In this document: piece after piece, positions 16,156 through 25,811 of the stretch
How the letters are laid out: every line of letters begins with the position of its first letter
Position numbering within the stretch: the first letter of the stretch is position 1
DNA from: a virus
Virus record (IMG/VR): IMGVR_UViG_3300030104_000548
Location: 1-51,575 of that record
Strand: one strand, 5' to 3'
Length of the DNA stretch: 51,575 nt
Made by a program: the position numbers and the translations under genes
The notes under the pieces: generated by a model
What the model saw: the letters and a program-made list of their open reading frames with translations, nothing else
Database searches by the model: none
Told to the model about the DNA's origin: nothing

Positions 16156-17994
16156 TTAATTTGTTATAAGATCGCTGCCAGGTGGAACATATTTCATACC
16201 TAACTTACCATATAAATCCATTTTAAGAATTTCAGATTCTTCTAATAATTGTGATAATCTAGTTTGTTGTGCTCCACTTGGGAAACCTGCACTATCTTTA
16301 AGTATAGCTGCAATTTCTGCTCTTACACTTGCTAGTTCTCCTGCAAGAACTCTATTACCAGTATTCTCAGCTTGAACTCTAGCAATATCAATTTTATCTA
16401 ATTCATTAGCAAGACCAAATTCTTCTATTGCTTGTGCTCTTTCAGCTGATGCTGCTTCAAGACTACGTTTTCTTTGTGATTCTTTAATTGCAGGTAAGCC
16501 CATTGCTGCATCGCCTATTGCTGCTCCAGCTTCACCAAGATTTTTTGCACTACCAAAAGCTTTGGCTAAAGAACCTAAAGCATATACATCTAACTCTCTT
16601 TGTTTATCTTCCTCTGTAAATGGTTCTATTTCTACTTTAGGTAGATTTAAAGCTGCTACTCTTTCAGCTCCACTAGGTCCTGTTTTTGTTTGTCTGTTTT
16701 TCATCAAAGCTTCAAAGTCTATATTGGTATATAAGTCACTCATGTCAAATGGTTCTGGCTCATCCTCTCCAAAAAAATAATCATAAGCCATTGGTCCAAA
16801 TGTAAGAGCACCTAATCCCAATCCACCATAACCTAAGATTGGTCTATTTTTAAAGAAAGTAGAAATAGGAGTAGTAAATCTACTAAACATACTTGGACTA
16901 CTTGCTGCAGGTGGTACAGTAACTGGAAGGTTACTTGGTGGAGGTATTCTGCCTGGAGGAGCTCCTCTGCTGCCACGACCTATAATACCAGGTAAACCAC
17001 CAACAGGACCACCCATATATGGAACCATGTTTGTTCCTCTAGCAACTGCAGGTAAAGCTGCGGGTGCTGGTAAAGCTGGAGGTGCTGATAATCTAGCACG
17101 AATTGCTTGTGCTGCTGTTGGACCATATCTACTTGCAAGTTTTATACCTGCTCCTCCAAGAGCTAATGAAGCAAGATCACCCATACCCATTTCTCTGTCT
17201 TCACCTACAGTTAAATCTAAAACTCCTTGACCAAAAGGTGTATCACGTAAATTCATCAAAGCTCCTTGTATAGGATTATCTTCTCTATACAACTTGTCAT
17301 ATTCACTTATTACATCACCTAACGATAAATCACTTGTATCTATACCTTCACGTCTTAATCTATCTCCCATAAAACCATCTAAAGCAAGTTCTTTTCTTCT
17401 TTCTGCACTTGCTTCTGCACCTGCTAAAACATTTGATGCTATTTGATCAGGATCAAAAGACTGTAAATTTAAGGGTTGTCTTTCTATAGATTGAGATTGT
17501 TGAAGATTTTGATTGTAAATAGATTCTGCATTTTGATTGGCATAAGCCATTGCTTCTTGTGTAGTGGCACCTGGTTTTGCTGCCATGTACTCTTCTATCA
17601 TTCTTCTTTTAAATTCTTCTAATGTACCAAGATTTCCTCCTAATACACTTGATGACCCACCATTAGCAAACGAAGTTAAGCCACCACTAGCCATACCCAT
17701 TTGAGGGGAAGGCGGTGCCATACTCGTAATACCAGCGTCTAAGGGTGAGGAGACTTCAGCAGAACTTGGCATAGCACCTTGACTTAATTCCATTACTGCT
17801 TCCTCAGCTACAGTAGTGGAAGGTTGATTTTGTCTTGCCATTTGATTGTCGTACATTTGTTTCATTTGTGTACGTCTTTGTATCTCTGACAAAACTAAAT
17901 ATTCTGGGTACCTTGAATTAGGATCACTCATAAATTGCACAAGTTGATCTTGTGGTACGTATTCTAATTCTGCTGCTATGTCTATCAAGCTCAT
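16156..17994 (-). CDS. internal virion/ejection protein, 612 aa
   Basis: N-terminal MSLIDIAAELEYVPQDQLVQ and RYPEYLVLSEIQRRTQM match a family common in marine podovirus virion modules. It contains ASGGLTSFANGG, a motif also found in the 865-residue protein. A Gly/Pro/Ala-rich centre is followed by a membrane-like segment (GYGGLGLGALTFGPMAYDYF) and a helical C-terminus. The TAA stop is two bases from the giant gene's ATG. Likely one of several inner-core proteins ejected with DNA; assignment is from position and composition. Confidence 0.7.
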   Translation of the reverse strand: MSLIDIAAELEYVPQDQLVQFMSDPNSRYPEYLVLSEIQRRTQMKQMYDNQMARQNQPSTTVAEEAVMELSQGAMPSSAEVSSPLDAGITSMAPPSPQMGMASGGLTSFANGGSSSVLGGNLGTLEEFKRRMIEEYMAAKPGATTQEAMAYANQNAESIYNQNLQQSQSIERQPLNLQSFDPDQIASNVLAGAEASAERRKELALDGFMGDRLRREGIDTSDLSLGDVISEYDKLYREDNPIQGALMNLRDTPFGQGVLDLTVGEDREMGMGDLASLALGGAGIKLASRYGPTAAQAIRARLSAPPALPAPAALPAVARGTNMVPYMGGPVGGLPGIIGRGSRGAPPGRIPPPSNLPVTVPPAASSPSMFSRFTTPISTFFKNRPILGYGGLGLGALTFGPMAYDYFFGEDEPEPFDMSDLYTNIDFEALMKNRQTKTGPSGAERVAALNLPKVEIEPFTEEDKQRELDVYALGSLAKAFGSAKNLGEAGAAIGDAAMGLPAIKESQRKRSLEAASAERAQAIEEFGLANELDKIDIARVQAENTGNRVLAGELASVRAEIAAILKDSAGFPSGAQQTRLSQLLEESEILKMDLYGKLGMKYVPPGSDLITN

Positions 17995-17995
17995 A

Positions 17996-19369
17996 TTATC
18001 CTTGACCTCCTCCCATGCCTCTATATAGTCCTAGTCCGCCAAGACCTAAACCTGCTAGAGACTGAAATAATCCAGGTTGTTGTTGATACGTGCTTACTTG
18101 TTGTTGTGGTGAAATTGGCACACCTCTAAGTATATTACTTAAGAAACCTAGATTCTGCTGTCCTGCACCTTGTTGTCTCAAGAAGTCTTGATATCCCACA
18201 TCATAACCAGCTTGTTGTAATGCTCTCTGCTGTGCACCTATACCTTGTAAAGCTCCTATTCTACCAAGAGTATCTCTTTGTATATCGCCACCTAAACCTC
18301 TCATAAAGTCAGCTCCAGCTATTCCATATCTTGAAGATAGGTCAAAGCCTGACTGCTTCAATCTTTCTTGTGCTTGTCTGTCTGCTTCTTGTTGAGCCAT
18401 TGATCTAAGATCAAACTGAGAACCTGCTAAGTCTGCTGCTCGTTCAGCTCCTACTTGTCGTACTGCTGATTCAAAAGCTGCTTGATCTCCTTGAACTTGT
18501 ATATCACCTAACTGTTGTCCAAGATTTCTTTGTCTTTCAGCTTGTAATATAGCTTCACGATAACCGCCTAATCCGCCAGATTGTGCAGCTCGTTCTCCTA
18601 TTTGTCCTCCCAATATATCAGACTGTCTTACAGCTTCTCGTTTTGCAACATCTGTAACAGCTTGTTGATAAGGTGACATAAATCTAGATACACCTTGCTC
18701 AAATCCAAGTTTGTTATAAGTTGGATATGGTGATACCGAACCTGGAGGAACAGGTGCTCCTATAGGATCGCCTATTGGAGGTGGTCCAGCTGTTGGAGAA
18801 ACTTGTCCTAATCTAGATACTTCTTCAGCGGCACGTCTATTATGATCTTCACCAGTAGTAACCATACCTTGTCCTGGTAATGGCACAGCACCTTGTTGAC
18901 CTCCAGCAAATTTTAATCCTTCTTGTCCTGTAGTTGGTGGTCCTATGGTCATTTGGTGCCGACGATCTGAATAATAATTACCAACACGTGTATCTCCCAT
19001 TCCTGGAGCTGGTGCTCCTATAGGTTGCGGTAAGTTTCTGCTAAACCTATCGCTATCATTAGTCTGTCTTGGAGCTTGATACCCTGACTGATAGCCAAAG
19101 TTCATACCTCCAATCATATCTTGTGCTTGACCATATTGACTAGGTGTGCCTGATAAAGCATAACCTCTAGTCATAGCTTGGCTTTGCAATTCATCTGGAG
19201 AAAAATACGCTAGTCTTTGTCCTCCATATGTTGCAGTAGGTTGAAGCGATTCCGCTTCAGCTCTACGCATTAATCTTTCAAAATATGGTTGTGCATATGC
19301 TGGAAGATTTGTTTGAGTTACTGTTTGATCTGTTGGTGCTGCTTGACCACCTCCGCCTCCACTTGACAT
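17996..19369 (-). CDS. internal virion protein, 457 aa
   Basis: A Gly-rich start and PAYAQPYFERLMRRAE are followed by FMSPYQQAVTDVAKREA and a long Gln/Ala-rich helical region (RQSDILGGQIGERAAQSGG, LGQQLGDIQVQGDQ), ending in a Gly-rich membrane-like tail (LGLGGLGLYRGMGGG). This layout recurs in podovirus-like marine phages beside the ejected proteins. Probably a core or channel-forming protein. Confidence 0.7.
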   Translation of the reverse strand: MSSGGGGGQAAPTDQTVTQTNLPAYAQPYFERLMRRAEAESLQPTATYGGQRLAYFSPDELQSQAMTRGYALSGTPSQYGQAQDMIGGMNFGYQSGYQAPRQTNDSDRFSRNLPQPIGAPAPGMGDTRVGNYYSDRRHQMTIGPPTTGQEGLKFAGGQQGAVPLPGQGMVTTGEDHNRRAAEEVSRLGQVSPTAGPPPIGDPIGAPVPPGSVSPYPTYNKLGFEQGVSRFMSPYQQAVTDVAKREAVRQSDILGGQIGERAAQSGGLGGYREAILQAERQRNLGQQLGDIQVQGDQAAFESAVRQVGAERAADLAGSQFDLRSMAQQEADRQAQERLKQSGFDLSSRYGIAGADFMRGLGGDIQRDTLGRIGALQGIGAQQRALQQAGYDVGYQDFLRQQGAGQQNLGFLSNILRGVPISPQQQVSTYQQQPGLFQSLAGLGLGGLGLYRGMGGGQG

Positions 19370-19851
19370 TATTTTTTCTCCTTAAATATTTTCTCGAACA
19401 TAACCGCTTGTTCTTTCCATTGGCTATCTTCTTTAACTGTTAAAAACTTTAAACCTTTTCTGCCTAAAGCTTGCATACCTTTGCAATTATTTTTTCTTGC
19501 CCAACTTTCTAAAACTTTCCAACCACTTGTAAGCCAGTTATCTTTATGGCTTCCACCTAATAATATTACTTCTAACATTTTTAAACCTGTTGGATAAGTA
19601 GATATTGATGTTGTAGCACAAGCTATAATTTTTTCATTATCTACATTTATAACTATCCAAAGATGTTGAACTCCGTTTTTAAGTTGACTATAAACTGTAT
19701 CTAAAGTGTGTCTACCATTAGACCTTTTGCAAGCTCTAAGAAGAAACATCTTGACATCATCCCAAACGATATCTATATGTTCTGGCATTACTGCAGATAT
19801 AGTTGTTTTATATTCTGTTTCTGTATTTTCTACTGCTTGTTGTTCCATCAT
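19369..19851 (-). CDS. GNAT-like phage protein, 160 aa
   Basis: A mixed alpha/beta protein resembling the degenerate acetyltransferase-like proteins seen beside internal virion genes: QHLWIVINVDNEKIIACATT (central strands), then LKMLEVILLGG, LESWARKNNCKGM and ALGRKGLKF. The classical acetyl-CoA loop is not obvious, so activity is uncertain; a structural or assembly role is possible. ATG 19851 overlaps the upstream stop by four bases (ATGA). Confidence 0.6.
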   Translation of the reverse strand: MMEQQAVENTETEYKTTISAVMPEHIDIVWDDVKMFLLRACKRSNGRHTLDTVYSQLKNGVQHLWIVINVDNEKIIACATTSISTYPTGLKMLEVILLGGSHKDNWLTSGWKVLESWARKNNCKGMQALGRKGLKFLTVKEDSQWKEQAVMFEKIFKEKK

Positions 19852-22445
19852 ACTGGTAATACCTCACTATCTTTTATCTCAGATGGCTGAGTTTTGCCAC
19901 CATATTTAGCTTGCCTTACTCTGTCCATCATACGATATAACTTATCTGCACCTGCATCTGAACTGCCATCTCCTAAACTAGAGACAACATCAGCTGGCAC
20001 AATAAACTCATCCTGTGATACAGCTACTGGTTGTTTATTACCTATCATACCATCTATATCATCAGCCATACCGCCTTGATTGGTGCCTTGTATTTGTCCT
20101 TCAACTTGTGCATTAGGAACTACACTTTGTAATACAGCTCTTCTAAGTTCTTGAAATACTTCTGGTCCATATTTATCAATGAACATATTTAAAGCAGATT
20201 CATTATTAGTATCTCCTAAAATAAATGCTATAACTTCTTGTGTTATTGGGTCTTCTAATATTCCTGTCATGCCTCCTGCTTGAAAAACTCCTCTTCCTTT
20301 TAATATGTCAGCATGAGTTACTTTGCCATCTTTGTTTAGATCAGGAAAAGTTTTGCCACTTTTGCCGCCATTTTTCATACGTCTAGGGCTCATTCTTCTT
20401 TCATCTTCTTTCAACATATCTATAATCATTTTGTTTCTAGCTATTTGTTCTTCTAAACTTTCTGGTTTAAATACAGGAAACTCACTATCTTCCATACCAG
20501 CTATAGCTATTTGATTTGACATAATATTATCTTCTATTCCTGATGGAGCAAAAGGTTCTTTGGCAGCAGTAAGTTCGCTAATCATGCCTGATGGACCTGG
20601 ACTAGGTTCACCAAATCCTAATATATTTTTAGGGTCTACATATTTATTTTTTCTAAAATCTCCATATTGTTCCTCATCATCTGGTGGAGGTGGTGGTGGA
20701 GGTGTTTCATCTGGTGGTGGTGGTGGAGGTGGTGTAGGTGTACCATCATCTGGTGGAATTACTATTGGTGGTGGTGGTGGTGGCGGTGGAACAAATGGAC
20801 CGACTTGGAATGGATTCATTTGTTGTGTAGGGTCAAGTATTTGTGGCACTCCTTGTGCTGCCGAACCATAGAATTGTTGATAGCTTGGAGACTGTGTAGG
20901 ACTAAATACAGGAGCACTAGGTACATCTGCTGCTCCTAAGTCTGATATTCCTGCAGCTATTCCTGATTCTAAATCAGTTGCAGATGGATTAGGGCTGCTA
21001 AAGTAATTAAACTCTGGCATAAATCCTGGCATATAACCCATAGGTATTGGGTTAGCTTCTCTTTGTGGTACATACTGCATACCTGCTCCATAAAAATTAC
21101 CTGGATCATTTAAGTTTAAATTATTTATTGCTTGACCAAGATAACCAATACCAGCACTTAAGTCTGGGTCTGTAGGGTCATATGTAATTCCACCTTCTTG
21201 CATTTCTTTTGGTTCTATAAACCTATACCTGCTGTGTTTAGGATCAAATAAAAATTTATTTTCATCTAATAAATTTAAAATATCTTTCATTTCTGATTCT
21301 GAAGCTCTAAAACCTCCTGTAGTTACACCAACTTTTGCTCTACCTATTCGATTTAGTTGATCTTCTAGTTTAAGGAAATCTTTTCTTCTTTCGTCTTGCA
21401 TCTTACGTCTTCCTTCTATATCACCTTTTGTTTCTGCAAACAAATTGGCATATTTTTCGTTTAGTTCTTGCTTTTCAACTTCAGCATAATATTTATAAAT
21501 TTTATGCAAATCAGCAAAAGTTTCATCAACACCCATACTTCTTACAATTTCTTTAGAAGTTTTTTTAGGTACTGCTTTATTAGTGCTTTGTCCATTTGCA
21601 AATTTAGTTATTCCACCACTAGCTGATGGCAAAGGTGTTATATATGTTCCTGGTATAGCTTCAGGATAGTCTAGATACATTTGTCTTTTTCTTTCTTCTT
21701 CTTCAAATGCCAGTCTATCTAATTCTGCTTGAAACGCCTCTTGAGATTGTATAACTCCAGTACCGCCTAAGCCTATACCTGCTGGTATATAAGCACTTGG
21801 AGTTCCTGCTCCACTAAGTACATTTCCAAAACTCATATCTTGCATTCCTGCAAACATATTAGGGTCAGCACCAGCTGCACTTTGTGCTAATCTAGCGGCT
21901 TCTTCTGCACCTTTTCTTGTTGCTGCTATACTTGCTTGTGTACTTTCTTGTCCTAAATGTGATAAAACATTTGGGTCTGTCATTGCACCAGGAGCTAATT
22001 CAAATCCTCCTGATGGGTTTATCCCCATAACTTGTGGAGTATCTATACCACCTAATGCACTTACTGCTTCTTTATTTAAAGCCACATCTGCTGCTGCATC
22101 TCCCGCAGCTGCTACTTGTGCTCCTTGTAAAGCTTTACCAAAACCATAAGAAGTTAACCCAGCTAATATTCCTTTTTTAAAATCACCTTCTAGACCAGCT
22201 GTTAAAAGACCAGAAGCTATTGCTGATCCTGCTGGTCCACCAAAAATACCACCTACTATACTACCAACCATTGGAAGTATATCTCTTAGATTAAAAGCTT
22301 CAGGCAATCCTGTACTAGGATTTAAAGATAAAGCACCTAGTTGTGCTAATCCCTTAACCTCATTTGGGTTAACGTGCATCAACATAGTGTCGCCATAACG
22401 ACCTTGTGCTGCTACATTATTTACTTGATTCATCATATTATTCAT
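19848..22445 (-). CDS. internal virion protein with polyproline and EF-hand-like motif, 865 aa
   Basis: GDTMLMHVNPNEVKGLA near the start is a signature of a widespread phage core-protein family. It is followed by a Gly/Ala-rich membrane-like part. Later regions include three proline tracts in a row (PPPPPPPPIVIPP and relatives), ASGGITKFANG (shared with the 612-residue protein), and FPDLNKDGKVTHADILKG, an EF-hand/dockerin-like calcium loop common in this family. The C-terminal part has VSQDEFIVPADVVSSLG. Expected to be packed in the capsid and ejected. Confidence 0.75.
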   Translation of the reverse strand: MNNMMNQVNNVAAQGRYGDTMLMHVNPNEVKGLAQLGALSLNPSTGLPEAFNLRDILPMVGSIVGGIFGGPAGSAIASGLLTAGLEGDFKKGILAGLTSYGFGKALQGAQVAAAGDAAADVALNKEAVSALGGIDTPQVMGINPSGGFELAPGAMTDPNVLSHLGQESTQASIAATRKGAEEAARLAQSAAGADPNMFAGMQDMSFGNVLSGAGTPSAYIPAGIGLGGTGVIQSQEAFQAELDRLAFEEEERKRQMYLDYPEAIPGTYITPLPSASGGITKFANGQSTNKAVPKKTSKEIVRSMGVDETFADLHKIYKYYAEVEKQELNEKYANLFAETKGDIEGRRKMQDERRKDFLKLEDQLNRIGRAKVGVTTGGFRASESEMKDILNLLDENKFLFDPKHSRYRFIEPKEMQEGGITYDPTDPDLSAGIGYLGQAINNLNLNDPGNFYGAGMQYVPQREANPIPMGYMPGFMPEFNYFSSPNPSATDLESGIAAGISDLGAADVPSAPVFSPTQSPSYQQFYGSAAQGVPQILDPTQQMNPFQVGPFVPPPPPPPPIVIPPDDGTPTPPPPPPPDETPPPPPPPDDEEQYGDFRKNKYVDPKNILGFGEPSPGPSGMISELTAAKEPFAPSGIEDNIMSNQIAIAGMEDSEFPVFKPESLEEQIARNKMIIDMLKEDERRMSPRRMKNGGKSGKTFPDLNKDGKVTHADILKGRGVFQAGGMTGILEDPITQEVIAFILGDTNNESALNMFIDKYGPEVFQELRRAVLQSVVPNAQVEGQIQGTNQGGMADDIDGMIGNKQPVAVSQDEFIVPADVVSSLGDGSSDAGADKLYRMMDRVRQAKYGGKTQPSEIKDSEVLPV

Positions 22446-22447
22446 AA

Positions 22448-22786
22448 TTATCTTTCCTCTGTGGTTTCACAACCAAACATATTAAAACTCATATCTACTG
22501 CACTGGTATAAACTTTGACAACATCTGTTTGATTAAGTGTTATGCCCAACACTATTGTCAAAGAATCGTTAGCTGCTACTGATTTGTCATAGTATAAATA
22601 CTGTTTATCATCAGCTCCTGCTCCTGCAACATGAACACTCAGCCTAAAAGTTATTGCTGAACCTGTTCTATTTGCTGCTACGATAGAACTTACAGTAGTC
22701 TGTGTCTTATCAGGCACTGTGTATAGAGTTGTAGTTGTTGTTGCGGCTGGATCAAGTTGTCCTAAAACTTTTAAACTATCCGCCAT
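22448..22786 (-). CDS. small virion structural protein, 112 aa
   Basis: Predicted beta-rich, with KVLGQLDPAATTTTTLYTVP and a VSSIVAANRTGSAITFRL strand. This small family sits between nozzle and core genes in many marine phages. No enzymatic motifs. Its start overlaps the next upstream gene by 11 bases. Likely a minor tail or decoration protein. Confidence 0.65.
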   Translation of the reverse strand: MADSLKVLGQLDPAATTTTTLYTVPDKTQTTVSSIVAANRTGSAITFRLSVHVAGAGADDKQYLYYDKSVAANDSLTIVLGITLNQTDVVKVYTSAVDMSFNMFGCETTEER

Positions 22787-22982
22787 GTTTTACTCCCATT
22801 AATAAAAATTGGTGTCTTCTTGTAGCTTTACTTACTATAGATTCTTGCATTCTTCTTAGCTCTCCTATGTCAGCGTGTATATCTTGTAAAGCTTGTTCTA
22901 TTGTTCTTCTAGTAATTGCTTCATTCATTGCATCATATTCTGTTGATGCTACTGGAATTGGTACGGAACTTCTTAATGCCAC
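22776..22982 (-). CDS. small conserved virion-module protein, 68 aa
   Basis: Helical, with TRRTIEQALQDIHADIGELRR as its core. It recurs next to the nozzle-like gene in related phages; function unknown. ATG at 22982 overlaps the stop of the upstream gene. Confidence 0.65.
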   Translation of the reverse strand: MALRSSVPIPVASTEYDAMNEAITRRTIEQALQDIHADIGELRRMQESIVSKATRRHQFLLMGVKHGG

Positions 22983-24850
22983 TATCTTTCTCCGTCTGGT
23001 CTAATTTCTAATCTTAAGTCACCTAGTCGCCAACCAAAGTTATCAGCATTATTTTCTACTCTAATAGCACCTTGTCTGCTTCTTGCTCTTGTACTTAAAA
23101 AAGTTGAACTAGGTGTAACAGATAAAGTCTGTAAAGTTGATAAGTCTTGTAAAGGATAGTCTCTGCCTTTTAAAGTTATGCTTACTGTATTAGCAGTATC
23201 ACTTGAACCTCTATACTGTAAGTCTGGAATTAACTTAGATATAAACATATATTTTTCACTATTAGGGTCTAAGTCAAAATCAGATGATTCTATATAAGCT
23301 GTAAAAGATGAACCATCTGCACTATGACCTACCTCATGATTAAATAAATAGTTTCTGTCTGTGCTGTCATACTTACTAGCTGCTATTGGTTTGTTTAACA
23401 TATAAGCAGGATTCCATGCAGTTCTAGCAAAGTTATCGTTAGTTGTTCCTATGCTCCAAGTTTGTTCTAAGTAATTGTAGATAACATATCTATTAACTTC
23501 AGTTGAATCAGAACTTGGATAAAACCAAATAATTTCATTATGGTCAGGAATAGGTGCTGCAAATACTTTGTATGCCTGTGCATGATTAAAGTCACCAAAT
23601 ACATGATCTAATACAGAACATGGCAATCTTTGAGCAGAGCCTGAGTATTGATAAAAAGCTCCATTATCCATAAAGAATACTGTACCCCCTGCAGTTGTCG
23701 CTGCTGATGGACCTATTAAAGACATACCTGTAGCTACTTCATTAAAACTAAATATAAATGGTGCTCCAACAAATCTCATTGAAACTATTCCTGCATCAGT
23801 CCATATAAGTATTTCTTGTCTTGTTTTGACTGCACCAATAATCGTACTACCAGAAGATAACTGTACTCCTCCAGCAGAGTTAGTTGCAGTTGGTGTCCAA
23901 TCTACTGCACTTTCTGCAGTTGAAAATCTAACTAATAACGGGTCAATAGTTGATGAACCTACAGGATTAGAACCAAAAGCTATAACGTGCCTATCTACAT
24001 CAGACATCATTACTTGTAAAACTTTTGTAGGCACATCACTTGCACCTGATAGTGAACTAGCAGCAACTGCTCTTGATGTTACTCCAGAAGATTCATCCCA
24101 ATAATATAATGGTCCTCCTCTAGGAACTGCAATAGTATCATCTCCAAAATTATCTATACTCCAGATTCTAAGCTGATTTGTTAAAGATAATGCTGAAGCT
24201 GAACCCCATGTTCCGCCACCCCATGTACCTGCACTCCAACCTGTTGAGCTTACATATTCATCTAAACCACTATTAATTTGATATACAGCAACTGTACTTG
24301 AACCACCATTACCTGAATCACTTGCATTTGCTGTGACTGTATCACCACTTGTATCTTTAGCAGTTATAGTAAAAGTATTAACACTTGGCACTAAATCTAT
24401 TTCATATTCTTGATTTAATACAGTAGCAGTTATATTGCCACCTAATGTTGCTGCATCAGAAAAAGTAACAAAGTCTCCTTGTACTGCACCATGACCAGCT
24501 TCAGTAACAGTTATTGTCGAAGAACCATTTGTTGCAGCAAAGGTAGCATCACCTGCACTTGTTGTAAGTCTTATAGGAGTTATATCATTAAAGACATTAC
24601 CATTTAAAGCATATAACTTTTTATGTGTTCCATTAATAATATAGTTATCTTGTTCAGCAGTTTTATAAACATGAATCTTTCTTGATGTGCCTATAAAATA
24701 ATTACTGCTATTTTTTTCCCAACCACCTATTCTTTCAGGTCTACCTTTTCTAAACCTTACTTTATCTGCATCAAACCAACCACCCTCATTAGAGTAGTTT
24801 GTTCCCTCTTTGTTGATTCCTGGTTTAAATACAAATTTTTGTAATGCCAC
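22982..24850 (-). CDS. tail nozzle/DNA-stabilisation protein
   Basis: N-terminal FKPGINKEGTNYSNEGGWF and KVRFRKGRPERIGGWEK are hallmarks of a marine-phage tail family corresponding in position and beta-propeller character to P22 gp10-like nozzles. An FCCH-type beta insertion (STITVTEAGHGAVQGDFVTF) lies near residue 110. Repeated short strands with IWSID and LYYWDESSG suggest propeller blades. It should plug the portal-tail channel and hold the packaged DNA. It directly follows the lysozyme gene. Confidence 0.75.
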   Translation of the reverse strand: MALQKFVFKPGINKEGTNYSNEGGWFDADKVRFRKGRPERIGGWEKNSSNYFIGTSRKIHVYKTAEQDNYIINGTHKKLYALNGNVFNDITPIRLTTSAGDATFAATNGSSTITVTEAGHGAVQGDFVTFSDAATLGGNITATVLNQEYEIDLVPSVNTFTITAKDTSGDTVTANASDSGNGGSSTVAVYQINSGLDEYVSSTGWSAGTWGGGTWGSASALSLTNQLRIWSIDNFGDDTIAVPRGGPLYYWDESSGVTSRAVAASSLSGASDVPTKVLQVMMSDVDRHVIAFGSNPVGSSTIDPLLVRFSTAESAVDWTPTATNSAGGVQLSSGSTIIGAVKTRQEILIWTDAGIVSMRFVGAPFIFSFNEVATGMSLIGPSAATTAGGTVFFMDNGAFYQYSGSAQRLPCSVLDHVFGDFNHAQAYKVFAAPIPDHNEIIWFYPSSDSTEVNRYVIYNYLEQTWSIGTTNDNFARTAWNPAYMLNKPIAASKYDSTDRNYLFNHEVGHSADGSSFTAYIESSDFDLDPNSEKYMFISKLIPDLQYRGSSDTANTVSITLKGRDYPLQDLSTLQTLSVTPSSTFLSTRARSRQGAIRVENNADNFGWRLGDLRLEIRPDGER

Positions 24851-24852
24851 TT

Positions 24853-25296
24853 TTATATTTCATGCCATTCTTTGCCTTCAAATAGTAGAGCTTCTGCTTC
24901 TCTTCTTCTTATCAAGCCTCTTGACACTTCTCCTTTTACCTTGTTCCATCTTTTAATCTGAGCAGGAACTTCTTCGTATTCTCCTTTATTCAAAACTTTT
25001 AGAAGAGTTGATGAGCTTAAATTTGATGGACCTAAATTAAATGTCCATGCAACCAAAGCATCAAATTGATTTTGGCTTAAGGGCACATCGACTAAGTTAT
25101 TTACATAGTCTCCAAACTCTTTTAACTCAACTTCTAACATATGATCTGCTTTATCCTGTGACCATACATCTCCTTCTTCTACACCCTTTGTAGAGCCATA
25201 TCCACAAGTCCACACTCCAGCTGGACATTTATATGCTTCTAGTTTACATCCTTCAAACTTTTTAATTAAAGCTATACCTTCTTTTGAAGCTTCCAT
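24853..25296 (-). CDS. endolysin, T4/GH24-type lysozyme
   Basis: LIKKFEGCKLEAY contains the catalytic Glu, and CPAGVWTCGYGSTKGV supplies the downstream catalytic Thr strand typical of GH24 phage lysozymes; QNQFDALVAWTFNLG and RGLIRRREAEALL complete the fold. It should cleave peptidoglycan at lysis. ATG 25296 is preferred over an upstream start because GGAGA sits just before it and the holin stop TAA is one base away; a longer frame would overlap the holin gene. No signal peptide, so it needs the holin for export. Confidence 0.85.
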   Translation of the reverse strand: MEASKEGIALIKKFEGCKLEAYKCPAGVWTCGYGSTKGVEEGDVWSQDKADHMLEVELKEFGDYVNNLVDVPLSQNQFDALVAWTFNLGPSNLSSSTLLKVLNKGEYEEVPAQIKRWNKVKGEVSRGLIRRREAEALLFEGKEWHEI

Positions 25297-25297
25297 A

Positions 25298-25777
25298 TTA
25301 GTCTCCGTCTTTTGTAGAATTTGACGCACCAAAGTAAAAAGATATGATAGCACTAGCTAAACCTCCTAAATAACCTAAGACTAAATTAATTAATGCTTCA
25401 GAGTTTTGCTCTGGTGGTTGTAGTGTTACTAAAAATATATAGCCTAAAAATCCGCCTATAATACCTACACCTATTATTCTTGCTGTCCAATCTTTAGAAA
25501 AATGTCTTCTAGCATCTTGTTTTTCTTGTGCTTCAAGAGCAAAGACATCAACTTCAAGCTTCTTCATCTCTGCTTCAAAAGATAATTCAGCTTTCTTTAT
25601 TTCAGCAAGTTGTTCTGGTGTAGCATCTGCTATACCTTTTTCTATAGCTTTAGGATTATTCGGAACACCCAAAACTTCTGAAATCATATTAGCAGCCATG
25701 CCACCCATAGGACCACCCAATGCTGTACCTAATGTTGGAGCCACTGCTCCTAAAAGATTTTTAAATATATTTTTCAT
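25298..25777 (-). CDS. holin, GTA-type three-transmembrane-like
   Basis: The N-terminal Gly/Ala-rich amphipathic part (GTALGGPMGGMAANM) is followed by PKAIEKGIADATPEQLAEIK, a helical stretch with FEAEMKKLEVDV, and two clear membrane segments (ARIIGVGIIGGFLGYIFLVT and LVLGYLGGLASAIISFYFG). This matches the GTA/phage holin family in order and length. AGGAG precedes the ATG. Together with the lysozyme it forms the lysis cassette, directly after the cyclase gene. Confidence 0.75.
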   Translation of the reverse strand: MKNIFKNLLGAVAPTLGTALGGPMGGMAANMISEVLGVPNNPKAIEKGIADATPEQLAEIKKAELSFEAEMKKLEVDVFALEAQEKQDARRHFSKDWTARIIGVGIIGGFLGYIFLVTLQPPEQNSEALINLVLGYLGGLASAIISFYFGASNSTKDGD

Positions 25778-25811
25778 ATAGTCTCCTTAACTATTAACCC
25801 GTTTATATTCT

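Noticed and set aside
20690-20800. GGT-repeat microsatellite
   Set aside because: It encodes the in-frame proline tracts of the 865-residue virion protein.
20560-20871. Glycine-rich plus-strand frame
   Set aside because: Complement of the proline tracts of 19848-22445; composition is explained by the real gene.
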